Origin: Lancefieldella rimae ATCC 49626
GTDB taxonomy: Bacteria > Actinomycetota > Coriobacteriia > Coriobacteriales > Atopobiaceae
Length of the DNA stretch: 64,000 nucleotides
Assembly (NCBI RefSeq): GCF_000174015.1
Contig: NZ_ACFE01000001.1
Coordinates: forward strand, 372,001-436,000
Direction: 5' to 3'
The notes under the pieces are model-generated. The model had not been told where the DNA came from. It saw only the letters and a list, made by a program, of their open reading frames with translations, and ran no database searches. This document shows positions 61,429-64,000 of this stretch, one piece after another (the first letter of the stretch is position 1; each line of letters starts with the position of its first letter). Position numbers and translations under genes: made by a program.

Positions 61429-62853
61429 ATGACAGAATTTGTGATTATCGGTACCTTCGCCGTACTCCTTATTATCGGCACCGTCCTGTCTGTTCCCCTT
61501 ATCTATACCTTACTTATGGGTTTTGCCCTCTTTTTTAGCTACGGTATTTCCCGTAGTATTTCCGCCAAAGCCCTCTTGCGCTCAGCCGCAAAATCCATTT
61601 GGGAAGTCCGTTCCGTTATTGCTCTTTTTGCCATTGTCGGTGCCATGAGCGCCGCATGGCGAGCCTCCGGAACCATTCCTGAGATTGTCAGCATTTCATC
61701 CAACCTGCTCTCACCCTCGGTCTTTGTACTGGCAACATTTCTCTTGTGTTCCATGATGTCCATGCTCATCGGCACCGCTTTCGGAACCGCCGCCACTATG
61801 GGCATTATCTGCATGTCAATAGGCCGCGCCATTAATGCAAACGAGCTTCTCATTGGCGGAGCAGTGCTTGCCGGCAGCTACTTTGGCGACCGCTGCTCTC
61901 CCATGTCCACAAGCGCCATGTTGGTCTCACAGCTTACCGACACCAACCTGTCAAAAAATATCGGTCGCATGCTCCGAACCAGCGTGGTTCCCTTCATCAT
62001 TGCCTGTCTCATCTATGTTGCATGGGACACGTTTATGGGCGGATCGGGTACCGTACCTGATGTAACTTCCATTCTTTCACGCGCATTTCGTCTTTCATGG
62101 GTCGCGCTCGCGCCTGCCATTTTGGTAGTTGTTCTTGCCCTTTTGAAGGTCGATGTCATTATTACCATGCTCTCCAGCCTCCTGCTCGCCTGCGGCATCT
62201 GTATCTTTGTCCAGCACGTTCCCATCATAGAGCTCCCTCAGATCCTGCTTTTTGGTCTACGCGCCCCGGGAGCAACCGTCGCCAACATGGTCAATGGCGG
62301 CGGAGTATTCTCGATGCTGAATGTGGTATTTATCGTAGCTATTTCTTCAAGTTACGCAGGTCTTTTCCAAAGCACGCACCTGCTTCGACGTATGTGCGAG
62401 ATGGTCGCTGACCTAAGCGATAAGTCAACACCCTTCTTGAGCATCCTTATTACCAGCATGTTTACTTCAATGGTCTCCTGTAATCAAACACTTGCCATCA
62501 TGTTGACCAACAACCTTTGCGAGCATACGGAAAAATCTTCAAGCGCACTTGCCCTTGATATCGAGAATAGCGCCGTTATCTTGGCTCCTTTGGTTCCCTG
62601 GTCCATCTCAAACATCTCGGTACTTTCCGCTATTGGTGCGCCCTCCATGAGCCTTCTGGCAGCATCATTTTTGTATCTGTTGCCTCTGTGGTCGTTGGGG
62701 ATTTCCATTTGGCTGCACCATCGCCCCGAGAATATCAATTGCCGCCGCGCTCACTTACTTGGACTTTCTGCTGATGATGTAGCATCTTCTTCGCTGGCAC
62801 AGACACATCAAGGAGTCAATGTGGAGAAGTGCTTGGAAGTTCAAACAGCATAA
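61429..62853 (+). CDS. NhaC family Na+/H+ antiporter-like transporter
   Basis: 474 aa with about twelve membrane segments. The family signature GGAVLAGSYFGDRCSPMSTSAMLV lies near residue 150 (in two parts here), with GTAFGTAATMGIICMSIGR before it and a symmetric second half (SMFTSMVSCNQTLAIMLTN). NhaC-type proteins exchange Na+ or organic anions such as malate/lactate for H+. The start ATG 61429 follows AGGAAG. Divergent from a LysR regulator, which hints at substrate-dependent control. Confidence 0.88.
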   Translation: MTEFVIIGTFAVLLIIGTVLSVPLIYTLLMGFALFFSYGISRSISAKALLRSAAKSIWEVRSVIALFAIVGAMSAAWRASGTIPEIVSISSNLLSPSVFVLATFLLCSMMSMLIGTAFGTAATMGIICMSIGRAINANELLIGGAVLAGSYFGDRCSPMSTSAMLVSQLTDTNLSKNIGRMLRTSVVPFIIACLIYVAWDTFMGGSGTVPDVTSILSRAFRLSWVALAPAILVVVLALLKVDVIITMLSSLLLACGICIFVQHVPIIELPQILLFGLRAPGATVANMVNGGGVFSMLNVVFIVAISSSYAGLFQSTHLLRRMCEMVADLSDKSTPFLSILITSMFTSMVSCNQTLAIMLTNNLCEHTEKSSSALALDIENSAVILAPLVPWSISNISVLSAIGAPSMSLLAASFLYLLPLWSLGISIWLHHRPENINCRRAHLLGLSADDVASSSLAQTHQGVNVEKCLEVQTA

Positions 62854-62879
62854 GGCTACAAAGATTTTACTGTGTAGCC
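62854..62879 (+). terminator. Possible terminator after the NhaC gene
   Basis: GGCTACA (62854-62860) and TGTAGCC (62873-62879) form a 7-bp stem directly after the stop codon. No U-tract, so tentative. Confidence 0.35.
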
Positions 62880-63043
62880 ATACTAGATAGCTCCTTATGA
62901 ACTTTTCAAGCGTTTTACTGTTTGTGTATATTTTAAGCTTCAGGCTTTGCCTTTGCTCTTCGATCCTTCGGAATGCAAGCCGCTCTTCACCTGCGCCTTG
63001 CTTCTCGCCTTTGCTTCTCTTCCCTTACTTCGCTCTGTCTTTA

Positions 63044-63184
63044 AAACCACCACTAAATAAAATATTTCCGAATTTCGCTCTATCTGCACGTTTAGTGGTG
63101 GTTTTTTCCGGAAAAACGATGTTTAGTGGTGGTTTTTCCGGGATTTGAGCGTTTAGTGGTGATTTGATTCACCACTAAAGAGCC
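63044..63184. repeat. Dispersed intergenic repeat, copy D
   Basis: One CACCACTAAA unit at 63048, then in opposite orientation TTTAGTGGTGG at 63091 and 63122 (31 bp apart), then TTTAGTGGTG-ATTTGATT-CACCACTAAA (63152-63179). Read on the minus strand its order and spacers match copy C closely. The rest of 62880-63443 contains no gene I can support. Confidence 0.8.
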
Positions 63185-63443
63185 ATTTTTTCCACGAAGT
63201 TATTTGCTCGTGCTTCTCATTAAATATATCGTCAGAATCGGCATACATCATTGCGCCTCCACATCCACACTACTGGAAAGATGCCGAGAAGACCTTGGTT
63301 GAAAGTTAAGCATTTAAGGGATGAGGTTCTCTAACGAATCAGGCTGGTCGTGTGGGCCTCTGTCGTACAGATACTCATATTCCGACACCAACTTCACTCG
63401 AATCTCCAGGCAATTCTCGCCATTTGAGCCGGAAGTCTCAAAG

Positions 63444-64000
63444 CTACGCCAAGCGCTGACGTACCTCTTCAACAAGTCGATCTGCAGGAACCTGTATCTG
63501 CTCGTGAGTTGTCATATCTCGAAGAGTCGCCACTCCTGCAGCCACCTCATCGGGCCCCAGCACCACACAAAGCTTTGCCCCCAGTTTATCCGCCTGCTTG
63601 AACTGAGCTTTGAGAGAGCGGCCTGTACGATCGGCTTCCGTGCGGATACCGGCACCACGAAGTGCGAGTACGACAGAAAATGCCTCACGCGCTTCTTCGG
63701 CAGAAGTAGTTGCAACGTACACGCAACAAGGAGCTGCGATATCCGTTTCAATGCCCTGCGCCGCCAACGCCAACATGATGCGCTCAAAGCCGACGGCAAA
63801 GCCCACGCCCGGCGTAGGCTTTCCACCTTCAAGCTCCATAAGACCATCGTATCGGCCGCCACCACCGATGGCACCGATACCCGCATCCAACGCCTCAACC
63901 TCAAAAACGGTGCGCGTGTAGTAATCGAGACCGCGCACCAGCGTTGGATCTTCAACATACGCAATACCGGCTGCATCAAGATATGCTTTGACCTGCTCAT
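63444..64000 (-). CDS. hisS: Histidyl-tRNA synthetase HisS (partial, 5' end outside window)
   Basis: C-terminal 185 codons of a class II synthetase. VRGLDYYTRTVFE (the histidine-binding HisA motif), GAIGGGGRYDGLMELEGG, and motif 3 TPGVGFAVGFERIMLALAAQ are visible, followed by the anticodon-binding domain (CCVYVATTSAEEA, RSLKAQFKQADKLGAKLCVVLG). It ends at TAG 63444. Transcription runs toward the hydrogenase region; aspS, often its neighbour, is 7 kb away on the same strand. Confidence 0.95.
   Translation of the reverse strand, partial: EQVKAYLDAAGIAYVEDPTLVRGLDYYTRTVFEVEALDAGIGAIGGGGRYDGLMELEGGKPTPGVGFAVGFERIMLALAAQGIETDIAAPCCVYVATTSAEEAREAFSVVLALRGAGIRTEADRTGRSLKAQFKQADKLGAKLCVVLGPDEVAAGVATLRDMTTHEQIQVPADRLVEEVRQRLA

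Noticed and set aside
63314-63511. Minus-strand open frame after hisS with a DUF397-like W-R-S...N-C-x-E pattern
   Set aside because: No ATG/GTG start or ribosome site, overlaps the hisS 3' end, and the remaining sequence does not fit DUF397; similarity is probably chance.

Overview
The window looks like a chromosome segment of a Coriobacteriia actinobacterium, most likely Atopobiaceae (Lancefieldella/Atopobium/Olsenella type). This is inferred from gene content (a dcw cluster headed by mraZ, an actinobacterial GlnR-like regulator next to glnA, mannose- and cellobiose-family PTS, two PepC peptidases, a superoxide reductase and an [FeFe] hydrogenase, which suggest a fermentative anaerobe) and from moderate GC. 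No rRNA or tRNA gene is visible.

Layout. 1-7,365: dcw cluster on the minus strand (mraZ-rsmH-ftsL-ftsI-murF-mraY-murD; murD runs off the left edge). 7,366-8,411: gene-free, with phased MraZ boxes, a 30-bp-periodic dyad array and one copy of a dispersed repeat. 8,412-12,330: accessory segment, where a WG-repeat lipoprotein gene appears split by an AT-rich Firmicutes-like insert (TnpW, SAP-domain and SnoaL-like genes). 12,330-14,979: ruvCAB behind an SOS box. 15,001-25,875: a NAD-synthetase-like protein without its catalytic residues, superoxide reductase, dnaE, two pepC genes, a YigZ gene and crr. 25,985-26,355: RNase P RNA. 27,547-32,876: an AT-rich mannose-type PTS operon with a fused IIC-IID and a BtpA/SgcQ protein, divergent from an RpiR regulator and a Cof phosphatase. 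33,588-38,972: a cellobiose-type PTS (IIB, IIC) with GrdB-like, glycosylasparaginase-like, M20 peptidase and CutC genes. 39,229-47,825: ahpC, a DUF3800 gene with a structured leader, a Trm9-like methyltransferase divergent from elp3, htrA, and glnR/glnA. 48,047-64,000: gpmA, crcB, a two-subunit ABC exporter, aspS, gph, [FeFe] hydrogenase, rluA, lysR/nhaC and partial hisS.

Two genome-scale signals stand out. The 7-mer CGAGAAG occurs about 67 times on the two strands by hand count (about 8 expected by chance), roughly once per kilobase, in all reading frames, usually extended to CGAGAAGNNC and sometimes in inverted pairs; this density resembles DNA-uptake sequences. In addition, a dispersed intergenic repeat built from CACCACTAAAC units at 30-32 bp spacing occurs at four loci. 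The Elp3/Trm9-like pair and the PTS/glycosylasparaginase cluster are the most interesting candidate pathways.
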